A DNA stretch of 64,000 bases from Vibrio viridaestus (GTDB lineage: Bacteria > Pseudomonadota > Gammaproteobacteria > Enterobacterales > Vibrionaceae). The position numbers and the translations under genes were made by a program. Where the stretch lies: NCBI RefSeq assembly GCF_003856525.1, contig NZ_RJVQ01000002.1, positions 372,001 through 436,000 of the forward strand, read 5' to 3'. The notes beneath the pieces are model-generated. The model saw only the letters and a list, made by a program, of their open reading frames with translations. It was not told the origin of the DNA and ran no database searches. This document shows, piece by piece, positions 56,594 through 64,000 of this stretch; position 1 is the stretch's first letter; each line of letters begins with the position of its first letter.

Positions 56594-57043
56594 TTACATT
56601 TTGCGCTTATGAGCATTAGGGTCATTTTTACAAGCACCATCGGTACATCGACCATACAGATATAAGCTATGGTTCGTTAGTTTTACGTTGTACATTGATG
56701 CAATCTCTTGTTGGCGTTTTTCGATAACGTCGTCAGAGAACTCAATCACTTCGCCACAGTCTAGACAGACTAGATGATCATGGTGATGCTGAGTTGATAA
56801 TTCAAATACAGATTTACCGCCCTCAAAATGGTGACGAGTAACAATACCAGCGTCATCAAATTGGTTAAGAACTCGATATACAGTTGCTAGTCCGATCTCT
56901 TCACCTAAATCGATTAACTTTTTATATAAATCCTCAGCGCTGATATGCTGACATTCTGGTTGTTGAAGTACTTCCAGGATCTTTAGTCTTGGCAGCGTTA
57001 CTTTTAATCCAGCATCTTTAAGCGCTTGGTTGTTATCAGACAT
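56594..57043 (-). CDS. fur: Ferric uptake regulator Fur
   Basis: A 149-residue iron-dependent repressor. The N-terminal winged helix (1-82) is followed by the dimer and metal domain with HHHDHLVCLDCG (Cys93 and Cys96, structural zinc) and a second pair of cysteines in GRCTDGACKN. The tail is short and basic. A TATAAT box at 57096-57101 on the minus strand is a likely -10 element. fldA lies behind it on the same strand. Confidence 0.97.
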   Translation of the reverse strand: MSDNNQALKDAGLKVTLPRLKILEVLQQPECQHISAEDLYKKLIDLGEEIGLATVYRVLNQFDDAGIVTRHHFEGGKSVFELSTQHHHDHLVCLDCGEVIEFSDDVIEKRQQEIASMYNVKLTNHSLYLYGRCTDGACKNDPNAHKRKM

Positions 57044-57095
57044 ATACTTTCCTGTTGATAATCTGCATCAATTACAGAATTTGTTTATTTGGAAT

Positions 57096-57101
57096 ATTAT
57101 A
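57096..57101 (-). promoter_or_regulatory. Probable -10 box of fur
   Basis: A perfect TATAAT on the minus strand, 52 bp upstream of the fur ATG. The matching -35 region is not clear. Confidence 0.4.
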
Positions 57102-57273
57102 GGCGACTCAGTAATAACAATAAACCATGAAATTCACAAGGTTTTCGTTGGTCTTAACAATAATAAGAATAATACTAGGTGAGAATAGGAATTAATAAAT
57201 AAAGGGAGGGATAAAATAGGGTTAATACGTGAAGTAGCCCTGATTTGTCAGAGCTACCTCTAAAATCTGGAAA

Positions 57274-57801
57274 TTAATCTTCCAATTCTGCAAGATACAT
57301 TTCTTCGTAGATTTGTTTAACCCAAGTAGTGACACGCTCTTCTGTCAATTCGGGTTGACGATCTTCATCAATACAAAGGCCAAGGAAATGACTGTCATCC
57401 ACTAGGGCCTTTGATGCCTCAAACTCATAGCCTTCTGTTGGCCAGTAACCAATAATAGTCGCGCCTTTAGGTTCTATGATGTCACGTAGAGTACCCATTG
57501 CATCGCAGAAGTACTCAGCATAATCTTCCTGGTCACCACAACCAAATAGAGCAACTAGCTTAGTAGAAAAGTCGATGTCTTCAAGCTCTGGGAAGAAGTC
57601 GTCCCAATCACATTGAGCTTCACCGTAATACCAGGTAGGGATACCTAATAACAGAAGGTCGAAGTTCTCGATGTCTTCTTTGCTGCTCTTTGCAATGTCT
57701 TGAACGTGTACAAGTTTTTCTCCGAGTTGCTTTTGAATCATTTTAGCAACGGCTTCAGTATTACCAGTATCACTACCAAAGAAGATACCTACACTTGCCA
57801 T
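57274..57801 (-). CDS. fldA: Flavodoxin I
   Basis: A 175-residue FMN electron carrier that serves enzymes such as IspG, BioB and MetH. The FMN loop is FFGSDTGNTEAVAKMI, and GIPTWYYGEAQCDWDDF and GCGDQEDYAEYF bind the flavin. It is very close to E. coli FldA. It lies upstream of fur on the same strand, 230 bp away, as in many gammaproteobacteria. Confidence 0.97.
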   Translation of the reverse strand: MASVGIFFGSDTGNTEAVAKMIQKQLGEKLVHVQDIAKSSKEDIENFDLLLLGIPTWYYGEAQCDWDDFFPELEDIDFSTKLVALFGCGDQEDYAEYFCDAMGTLRDIIEPKGATIIGYWPTEGYEFEASKALVDDSHFLGLCIDEDRQPELTEERVTTWVKQIYEEMYLAELED

Positions 57802-57966
57802 AGATTATTACCTTTCTCTAACTTTAAATTGATTAGGATAAAGCAAGACGCCGCTTTATAAGCATTAATCGCTTGAAAGTCTGTTATCCCAGAATAATCC
57901 GCGAACTATACCATTGTTATTAGGACTTGTTAACGATGTTTTCTGATTATAGCAATGAGAATGAGA

Positions 57967-58740
57967 TTAATTCCTGTCATAGAATTTATAGATTGCCCGG
58001 AGTACTTCTTGAGGTTTCTCTGCATGTAACCAGTGACCTGTATTGGCGATGATATGCGCCTTAGCATTAGGAAACTGCTGGACGATTTGTGATTGATAGT
58101 CGGAGATGATGTACTCCGAATCACCACCTTTAACGAATAAGGTCGGAGTAGCGACGGGTTCAATGGGGTCCCAGCCAAGAATATTAGGGTAATTCAGTTT
58201 CAAAGAAGAAGCATTAAAACGCCATTGCATAATACCGTGAGCATCTTTATACAGTGATTTCCCCAAAAATTGACGCACACCCTCAATTTTTACTCGTTGG
58301 GCTAAAGTTTCCAAAGCCTCTTTTCTCGACGTAACACGCTGAGCATCAACAAGCTCTATACCCGCAAACACATCATCGTGACGGTTTTTAGTATAGTGAA
58401 TTGGTGCCATATCGAGTACGACTAATGATGTAACGCGTTTGCTATCCAAGGAGGCCAATTTCATGGCCGTTTTTCCACCCATGGAATGACCAATGATAGA
58501 TACCTTGTCCAATTTTAGGTGATCCAGCAATGCGATCACATCTTCCGCCATGTTCTGGTAGTTATGTTCATCAGAATGGAACGACAGTCCGTGGTTACGC
58601 AGATCAATACTGATGATCTGATAATGCTGACGAAGATCACGTGCAAGTATTCCCAAGTTATCCAAACTGCCGAATAAGCCATGGATAAGGATGATGGGAA
58701 GACCTTCTCCCTCTATTTTATAATGAATTAAGCCTGACAT
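57967..58740 (-). CDS. ybfF: Alpha/beta-hydrolase esterase YbfF
   Basis: A 257-residue esterase. The nucleophile elbow GHSMGGK has Ser86, the oxyanion loop IHGLFGSLDNLG is near the start, and the catalytic His is in TGHWLHAEKP. E. coli YbfF hydrolyses short acyl esters and acyl-CoA in vitro; the physiological substrate is unknown. It is divergent from seqA by 92 bp, a conserved arrangement. Confidence 0.92.
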   Translation of the reverse strand: MSGLIHYKIEGEGLPIILIHGLFGSLDNLGILARDLRQHYQIISIDLRNHGLSFHSDEHNYQNMAEDVIALLDHLKLDKVSIIGHSMGGKTAMKLASLDSKRVTSLVVLDMAPIHYTKNRHDDVFAGIELVDAQRVTSRKEALETLAQRVKIEGVRQFLGKSLYKDAHGIMQWRFNASSLKLNYPNILGWDPIEPVATPTLFVKGGDSEYIISDYQSQIVQQFPNAKAHIIANTGHWLHAEKPQEVLRAIYKFYDRN

Positions 58741-58832
58741 TTTCTCTTAATAGTGTTGGGTTTAACGTAGAGTATCCGCAAAGATCTCGTTATAATCCCT
58801 GAGAGTTTAAACATAGAGATTGTGAAAAGCGA

Positions 58833-59414
58833 ATGAAAACAATTGAGGTTGATGAGGAATTATACCGTTACATTGCTAGCCAAACCCGTCATATCGGAGA
58901 AAGTGCTTCTGATATTTTACGCCGACTTTTAGGTGTCGATGGAACAGATTCGGGTTTAGTTAAAGCGGTAACAGAGGATGTAACACAACAAGTTGCTGAA
59001 GAAGTGGCTCCAGTTGTTCAACCAGAAGGACTCGTTGTCAGTAAAGATGCAGGTAAGCTTAATTCTCACGATGCCGTTAAAGCGATGAGAGAGTTATTGA
59101 TTTCGGATGCCTTTGCTGAACGTAAAAAAGTTATCGATCGCTTTATGTTAGTTCTTTCGACATTGTATGGTATTGATTCTGAGAGTTTCTCTGCAGCAAT
59201 GTCAGTGAAAGGGCGTAAACGTGTTTATTTTGCCGATAATGAAAGCACGCTTCTCGAACATGGCAATACAACCAAACCAAAAGCAATTCCAGATACTCCT
59301 TTTTGGGTTATTACCAACACAAATACTAGTCGTAAACAGCAAATGGTAGAGCAGGTGATGACTCGTATGAATTTTCCAATGGATATTATTGAGAAAGTTT
59401 CTAATGCTATTTAA
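58833..59414 (+). CDS. seqA: Replication negative modulator SeqA
   Basis: Binds hemimethylated GATC sites and delays re-initiation at oriC. The 193 residues include an N-terminal multimerisation helix (1-35, IGESASDILRRLLG), a longer linker than E. coli (about 36-75), and the DNA-binding domain with VYFADNESTLLEHGN and TPFWVITNTNTSRK. It is followed by pgm, as in E. coli, 105 bp away. Confidence 0.96.
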   Translation: MKTIEVDEELYRYIASQTRHIGESASDILRRLLGVDGTDSGLVKAVTEDVTQQVAEEVAPVVQPEGLVVSKDAGKLNSHDAVKAMRELLISDAFAERKKVIDRFMLVLSTLYGIDSESFSAAMSVKGRKRVYFADNESTLLEHGNTTKPKAIPDTPFWVITNTNTSRKQQMVEQVMTRMNFPMDIIEKVSNAI

Positions 59415-59519
59415 ATAGACTCTTAGTCTGTGTGTATCTAATTTGAGACTGAATGTGCATTTATCACGTAGTATTATAATTTTTGTTTCCAATAAATTTT
59501 TAATAACAAAGGATGTCAT

Positions 59520-61166
59520 ATGGCTAATCACCCTCGAGCAGGACAGAAAGCACTCCAAGAAGATCTGCAGAATATCCCTGCACTAGTGGCCAATTATTAC
59601 TTGCGTCAGCCTGATGCAAGTAATGCTGCACATAAAGTGGAGTTTGGTACATCTGGCCACAGAGGTACTGCGAATAAAACAACGTTTAACGAAAATCATA
59701 TTTTAGCTATTGCTCAGGCTATCGCAGAAGTGAGAGTTGAGAAGGGAACTCAAGGTCCGATGTTTGTTGGAAAAGATACACATGCGTTATCTGAGCCTGC
59801 ATACTCAAGCGTTGTTGAAGTTCTTATTGCTAATGGTATCGAGGTGATTGGTCAAATTGATAATGGGTATACTCCAACACCAGGCGTTTCTCATGCGATT
59901 CTGACTTACAACAAAGTTAGTGATAAGAAGGCTGATGGTATTGTTATCACTCCGTCTCATAACCCACCTCAAGATGGCGGCATCAAGTACAACCCAATCC
60001 ATGGTGGCCCAGCTGAGGCTGAACTAACTCAAGCTATTCAGGACCGTGCAAATGACATCATTGCAGATGGCTTGAAAGCGGTAAAACGTGTTGATATTGA
60101 AACGGCAAAATCTTCTGATTTATATAACGAAGTTGATCTTATTACTCCCTACGTAAATGATTTGGTGAATGTCATTGATATCGAAGCGATTCAAAAAGCC
60201 AACCTAAAGATAGGGGTTGACCCTCTTGGTGGTAGCGGCATTGAATATTGGCGTTCAATTGCAAAAACGTATGAGCTTAATCTAACACTAGTTAATGAAG
60301 CGATTGATCCAACCTTCCAGTTTATGTCATTGGATAAAGATGGCGTGATTCGCATGGATTGTTCATCACCATATGCGATGGCGGGTTTGCTAGCATGGAA
60401 AGACGAGTATGATTTAGCGTTTGGTAACGACCCAGACTACGATCGTCATGGTATTGTCACGCCAAAAGGATTAATGAATCCAAACCATTTCTTAGCTGTG
60501 TGTATTGATTACCTATATCGTCACCGTTCATCTTGGAAAGCTGACGTTGCTGTTGGTAAGACTCTCGTTTCCAGCGCGCTTATTGACCGCGTCGTAGCTG
60601 ACTTGGGCCGTGAACTGTGTGAAGTGCCTGTAGGCTTCAAATGGTTTGTTGATGGTTTATATTCAGGTGAGTTTGGTTTTGGTGGCGAAGAGAGTGCGGG
60701 AGCGTCATTCTTGCGTAAAGATGGTACGCCTTGGTCAACAGATAAAGATGGCATCATCTTATGCCTTCTTGCTGCTGAGATTACCGCAGTAACGGGTAAA
60801 AACCCTCAAGAATATTATGAAGAACTCGCCGCTAAACATGGTGAGTCTAAGTACAATCGTATTCAAGCTGTGGCAAATGGTGCACAAAAAGATATTTTGA
60901 AGAAATTATCTCCCGAGATGGTTTCTGCAGAAACGCTTGCTGGCGATCCTATTACAGCGCGTTTAACCCATGCTCCTGGTAACGGTGCTGCTATTGGTGG
61001 GTTGAAAGTAACGACTGAGTTTGGTTGGTTTGCGGCTCGCCCTTCTGGTACTGAAGATATTTACAAAATTTACTGTGAGAGCTTTAAAGGCGAAGAGCAT
61101 TTAAAACTGATTGAAGATGAAGCGCAGAAAATTGTAAATCAGGTATTCGCTGACGCGGGGTTGTGA
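59520..61166 (+). CDS. pgm: Phosphoglucomutase (alpha-D-glucose phosphate-specific)
   Basis: Interconverts glucose 1- and 6-phosphate. The 548 residues show four alpha-D-phosphohexomutase domains, the phosphoserine Ser146 in [11 protein letters not shown], the magnesium loop DPDYDRHG, the sugar loop [10 protein letters not shown], and the phosphate-binding [16 protein letters not shown] precedes the ATG. Ends at a strong terminator. Confidence 0.97.
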   Translation: MANHPRAGQKALQEDLQNIPALVANYYLRQPDASNAAHKVEFGTSGHRGTANKTTFNENHILAIAQAIAEVRVEKGTQGPMFVGKDTHALSEPAYSSVVEVLIANGIEVIGQIDNGYTPTPGVSHAILTYNKVSDKKADGIVITPSHNPPQDGGIKYNPIHGGPAEAELTQAIQDRANDIIADGLKAVKRVDIETAKSSDLYNEVDLITPYVNDLVNVIDIEAIQKANLKIGVDPLGGSGIEYWRSIAKTYELNLTLVNEAIDPTFQFMSLDKDGVIRMDCSSPYAMAGLLAWKDEYDLAFGNDPDYDRHGIVTPKGLMNPNHFLAVCIDYLYRHRSSWKADVAVGKTLVSSALIDRVVADLGRELCEVPVGFKWFVDGLYSGEFGFGGEESAGASFLRKDGTPWSTDKDGIILCLLAAEITAVTGKNPQEYYEELAAKHGESKYNRIQAVANGAQKDILKKLSPEMVSAETLAGDPITARLTHAPGNGAAIGGLKVTTEFGWFAARPSGTEDIYKIYCESFKGEEHLKLIEDEAQKIVNQVFADAGL

Positions 61167-61188
61167 TCCCATACTTCAATGAAGTAAT

Positions 61189-61216
61189 AAATAGGCGCTT
61201 TGGCGCCTATTTTTTT
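61189..61216. terminator. Terminator after pgm, overlapping the end of the DUF1853 gene
   Basis: ATAGGCGC and GCGCCTAT form an 8-bp stem with a 4-base loop, followed by seven T. The convergent gene stops inside it. Confidence 0.88.
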
Positions 61217-61971
61217 GTCTTTTTCGGCCATTCATCCGGTACCACAAACCAGAATGTTCCATCTTTTGTTTGAGCGTGAACGAATCGATCACCGATATTT
61301 CCTAAGGGTTCGTGATAATCACTTGCTCCCGTTATCCACTGCCATTTCTGTAGTGGGTAAAGCGAATCTGCAATTTTATCGACTTCACTTTTAAAACACC
61401 AAAATCCTTTTACTCGTTCAAGATTAATTGGAATATCCAGGCATTGCTCCGGAATTAGTTCGGGTCGAAAGGGATTGATGTAAAGACGTCCCTGCATGAG
61501 CAGCTTTGGAACCACAGGATTCCAGTCAGGATAAGTCTCTTGGAATAGAGAGGTTTGGCACATTGTTAACTGATGATTAAGCATTCTCTCCAGTTTCTTA
61601 TCCAACCTATCTTGCGAATTTGGCCCGTACCATAAACTGTTATGCAGAAGATAGAACTTAACTGCAACTTCCCATTGTTCAATATGTCGCGTTGCTTGAT
61701 TATCTACAATAAAGTCAATCGCACCGAGCGTCTGTTTGTGCTCATTGTTTAACTGAATTTCCTCAGCAAGTAACTGATATTGAGCCGAAGATGCAAAAAG
61801 CTGGCTACAGACGTGCTGATAGATAAAACCAAGTCGATGATTACCCTGATACTCTTTATTGAGATTATCACCATCATATAAGGTATCGGGAAACTCAGGA
61901 GCAATAACGTCAGTTCCGTCGAGTAAAGAAGGGCTTTGTCGGATCCAGTTGGCTATCTGATTGAGATCCAT
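61207..61971 (-). CDS. DUF1853 family protein
   Basis: A 254-residue protein of the DUF1853 family, no experimentally known role that I recall. The core GAIDFIVDNQATRHIEQWEVAVKFYL has an Asp followed by E-x3-K, which looks like a variant of the PD-(D/E)XK nuclease core; that assignment is inference. No signal peptide or membrane helix. It converges with pgm and is divergent from the Nif3-family gene, 79 bp away. Confidence 0.82.
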   Translation of the reverse strand: MDLNQIANWIRQSPSLLDGTDVIAPEFPDTLYDGDNLNKEYQGNHRLGFIYQHVCSQLFASSAQYQLLAEEIQLNNEHKQTLGAIDFIVDNQATRHIEQWEVAVKFYLLHNSLWYGPNSQDRLDKKLERMLNHQLTMCQTSLFQETYPDWNPVVPKLLMQGRLYINPFRPELIPEQCLDIPINLERVKGFWCFKSEVDKIADSLYPLQKWQWITGASDYHEPLGNIGDRFVHAQTKDGTFWFVVPDEWPKKTKK

Positions 61972-62050
61972 ATTTCACCTTTGTTGAACTATTATAGCGG
62001 ACATTGTAGCCTGAAAGGGACGAGCTAACGAACTGTTCACAGGAATTATA

Positions 62051-62806
62051 ATGAATAACATAGAGCTGGAATCATTACTAAATAAAACGCTTAATCCTGA
62101 ATTGATAAAAGATTATTGCCCCAATGGTCTTCAGGTAGAAGGGCGTCGGGAAGTGAAGCGTATACTGACAGGTGTGACGGCATCATTGGCATTGATTGAG
62201 AAAGCTATTGAATTAAACGTTGATGCACTCTTAGTCCACCATGGCTATTTTTGGAAAGGCGAGTCAGAATCTATTCGCGGTATGAAGGGCAAGCGTATTA
62301 AAAAGCTGATGCAGAATGATATTAATCTTTATGCTTATCACCTTCCTTTAGATATTCATCCGACGTTGGGAAATAATGCTCAATTAGCCAAACTTCTCGA
62401 TATTACGGTAGAAGGTGGATTAGAGGGTCATCCGCAATCGGTTTCAATGTATGGATCTTTTGCTGAGCCGATCAAAAGTTCACAATTAAAAGAACGAATT
62501 TCCCGTGTTCTAAATAGGACTCCTCTTCATATAGCGTCTGATTCAGATAAAGAAATACGGTCTATTGCCTGGTGTACTGGTGGTGGGCAGGACTTTATTG
62601 ACCTTGCTGCCGCAAAAGGAATTGATGCTTATATATCCGGGGAAGTCTCTGAGCGAACCACATACAGCGCGAGAGAACAGGGTATTGATTATTTTGCTGC
62701 AGGTCATCATGCAACAGAGCGTTATGGCGTAAAAGCTTTGGGAGAGTGGTTAAATGAAAACCATGGATTTGATGTTACCTTTGTTGATATCGATAATCCG
62801 GTTTAA
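62051..62806 (+). CDS. ybgI: Nif3-like dinuclear metal centre protein YbgI
   Basis: A 251-residue Nif3-family protein that forms hexameric rings with a two-metal site. Metal residues are in LLVHHGYFWKGE, the Asp of LPLDIHPTLGN, and HHATERYG near the C-terminus. E. coli YbgI has the same length. The biochemical role is unsettled, with proposals including a GTP cyclohydrolase-like hydrolase. ACAGGAATT precedes the ATG. Confidence 0.93.
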   Translation: MNNIELESLLNKTLNPELIKDYCPNGLQVEGRREVKRILTGVTASLALIEKAIELNVDALLVHHGYFWKGESESIRGMKGKRIKKLMQNDINLYAYHLPLDIHPTLGNNAQLAKLLDITVEGGLEGHPQSVSMYGSFAEPIKSSQLKERISRVLNRTPLHIASDSDKEIRSIAWCTGGGQDFIDLAAAKGIDAYISGEVSERTTYSAREQGIDYFAAGHHATERYGVKALGEWLNENHGFDVTFVDIDNPV

Positions 62807-62812
62807 TGATAA

Positions 62813-62843
62813 AAAAAGAGCGAGTCTACACTCGCTCTTTTTT
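62813..62843. terminator. Bidirectional terminator between ybgI and gltA
   Basis: AAAAAGAGCGAGT and ACTCGCTCTTTTTT form a 13-bp stem with a 4-base loop, with A and T runs for both directions. Confidence 0.93.
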
Positions 62844-62866
62844 GTTATATGCAAACAAATCTGGAA

Positions 62867-64000
62867 TTATTCACGTTCAAACTGAGGTTTGAAATCACGT
62901 AGTTTTTCGCCAGTATAAAGCTGTCTTGGACGTCCAATACGGCTTTCTGGGTTACTGTGCATCTCATTCCAGTGAGCAATCCAGCCAATGGTACGAGACA
63001 TCGCGAATATCACTGTGAACATTGAAACAGGAATACCAATCGCTTTAAGAATGATACCTGAATAGAAGTCCACATTCGGATATAGTTTTTTATCAACAAA
63101 GTATTCATCAGAAAGAGCAATTCTTTCCAGTTCCATCGCAACATCTAATAATGGATCATTGATATCGAGTTCTTTCAATACTTCGTGGCATGCTTCACGC
63201 ATTACTGTTGCGCGAGGGTCATAGTTTTTATAGACACGGTGACCGAAGCCCATCAAACGGAATGGGTCATCTTTGTCTTTGGCGCGAGTAATGAACTCTG
63301 GAATACGCTCAACGCTTCCAATCTCTTCTAGCATACGAAGACAAGCTTCGTTAGCTCCACCGTGCGCAGGGCCCCATAGAGAAGCGATACCCGCGGCAAT
63401 ACATGCGAATGGGTTAGCGCCAGAGGATCCTGCTAGACGTACTGTTGAAGTCGATGCGTTTTGTTCGTGGTCTGCGTGAAGAGTAAAAATCTTATCCATT
63501 GCACGAGCAACGATTGGGTTCACTTCGTAATCTTCACAAGGTGTAGCGAACATCATATGAAGGAAGTTTTCCGCATAAGTTAGGTCATTGCGTGGATAAA
63601 TGAATGGCTGACCAATCGAATATTTATAACACATCGCTGCCAAGGTTGGCATTTTTGATAGTAAACGGAAAGCCGCGATCTCACGGTGGCTGTCATTATT
63701 TATATCAAGAGAATCGTGGTAGAACGCAGCTAGTGCACCTACAACACCCACCATAATTGCCATTGGGTGTGCGTCACGACGGAAACCATGGAAGAAGCTC
63801 GCGATTTGCTCATGAACCATGGTATGACGAGAAATCGTATGGGTAAATTCCTCGTATTGCTTCCTGCTCGGAGCCTCGCCGTATAGAAGGATGTAACAAA
63901 CTTCTAGATAATCGGCGTTATTGGCTAGTTGATCGATCGGATATCCACGATGCAATAAAACACCTTTATTACCATCGATATACGTGATCTGAGATTCACA
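62867..64000 (-). CDS. gltA: Citrate synthase, N-terminal part outside the window
   Basis: Condenses acetyl-CoA and oxaloacetate, the entry to the TCA cycle. The frame stays open to the right edge and reads [23 protein letters not shown] there, so a TTG at 63955 is an internal codon, not the start. About 378 of some 429 residues are here. Catalytic residues are in [24 protein letters not shown] and the late Asp region NVDFYSG. The layout is the allosteric type II enzyme of gammaproteobacteria. Confidence 0.96.
   Translation of the reverse strand, partial: CESQITYIDGNKGVLLHRGYPIDQLANNADYLEVCYILLYGEAPSRKQYEEFTHTISRHTMVHEQIASFFHGFRRDAHPMAIMVGVVGALAAFYHDSLDINNDSHREIAAFRLLSKMPTLAAMCYKYSIGQPFIYPRNDLTYAENFLHMMFATPCEDYEVNPIVARAMDKIFTLHADHEQNASTSTVRLAGSSGANPFACIAAGIASLWGPAHGGANEACLRMLEEIGSVERIPEFITRAKDKDDPFRLMGFGHRVYKNYDPRATVMREACHEVLKELDINDPLLDVAMELERIALSDEYFVDKKLYPNVDFYSGIILKAIGIPVSMFTVIFAMSRTIGWIAHWNEMHSNPESRIGRPRQLYTGEKLRDFKPQFERE

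Noticed and set aside
57044-57273. Fur box upstream of fur
   Set aside because: Several AT-rich stretches look partly similar, but none fits the 19-bp palindrome well enough.

Overview
The window reads as one contiguous piece of a Vibrionaceae main chromosome, most likely Vibrio. The evidence is the polar-flagellum cluster of tandem flagellins, flaG, fliD, flaI, fliS, flrABC, fliE-J and fliK-R-flhB. Around it lies a core backbone (bcp, dapA, bamC, yffB, dapE upstream; smrB, prmB, aroC, epmC, mnmC, fabB, pdxB, asd, fur, fldA, seqA, pgm, gltA downstream) that, from memory, follows the gene order of V. cholerae chromosome 1. No rRNA, tRNA, CRISPR array, integrase, transposase or prophage gene was seen.

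Positions 1-5.9 kb hold the end of a chemoreceptor gene, bcp, dapA-bamC, and the minus-strand operon yffB-dapE-M15 peptidase-ypfN, then a small winged-helix gene. Positions 5.9-21.6 kb are the variable part: a LysR/SugE divergent pair, a GcvA-type LysR facing a DUF1127 gene, a LysE-type exporter, a DUF2256 gene interrupted by an in-frame TGA, a PEBP/AraC pair, hemB, a SemiSWEET sugar transporter, ahpC-ahpF with an OxyR-like site, a beta-glucoside GH1/PTS pair, a SotB-like efflux pump, DUF2956 and a Dyp-type peroxidase. A LacI-family-type operator (TGTAACCGGTTTCA) occurs three times, before the SemiSWEET gene and twice between the divergent beta-glucoside genes, so these genes probably form one regulon whose regulator lies outside the window.

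Positions 21.7-46.6 kb carry 26 flagellar genes on the plus strand. Each of three flagellin genes has its own sigma-28 promoter with identical 11-bp spacing. FlrA would drive flrBC from a sigma-54 promoter, and FlrC would drive fliE-J and fliK-flhB from two nearly identical sigma-54 promoters. This matches the known four-tier Vibrio flagellar hierarchy. The flhA/flhF/fliA/che block is not here, as expected for the split V. cholerae layout.

Positions 46.6-64 kb are housekeeping genes: translation and tRNA modification (smrB, prmB, epmC, mnmC), chorismate, fatty acid, pyridoxal and aspartate-family synthesis (aroC, fabB, pdxB, asd), iron regulation and flavodoxin (fur, fldA), an esterase, replication control (seqA), phosphoglucomutase, DUF1853, a Nif3-family protein, and gltA running off the right edge.

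I found no clearly new multi-gene system. The observations most worth checking are the TGA-interrupted DUF2256 gene, the three-site sugar operator linking SemiSWEET to the beta-glucoside PTS, and the duplicated 16-residue motif inside FliD. All assignments come from reading the sequence and recalled family knowledge; no database search was run.
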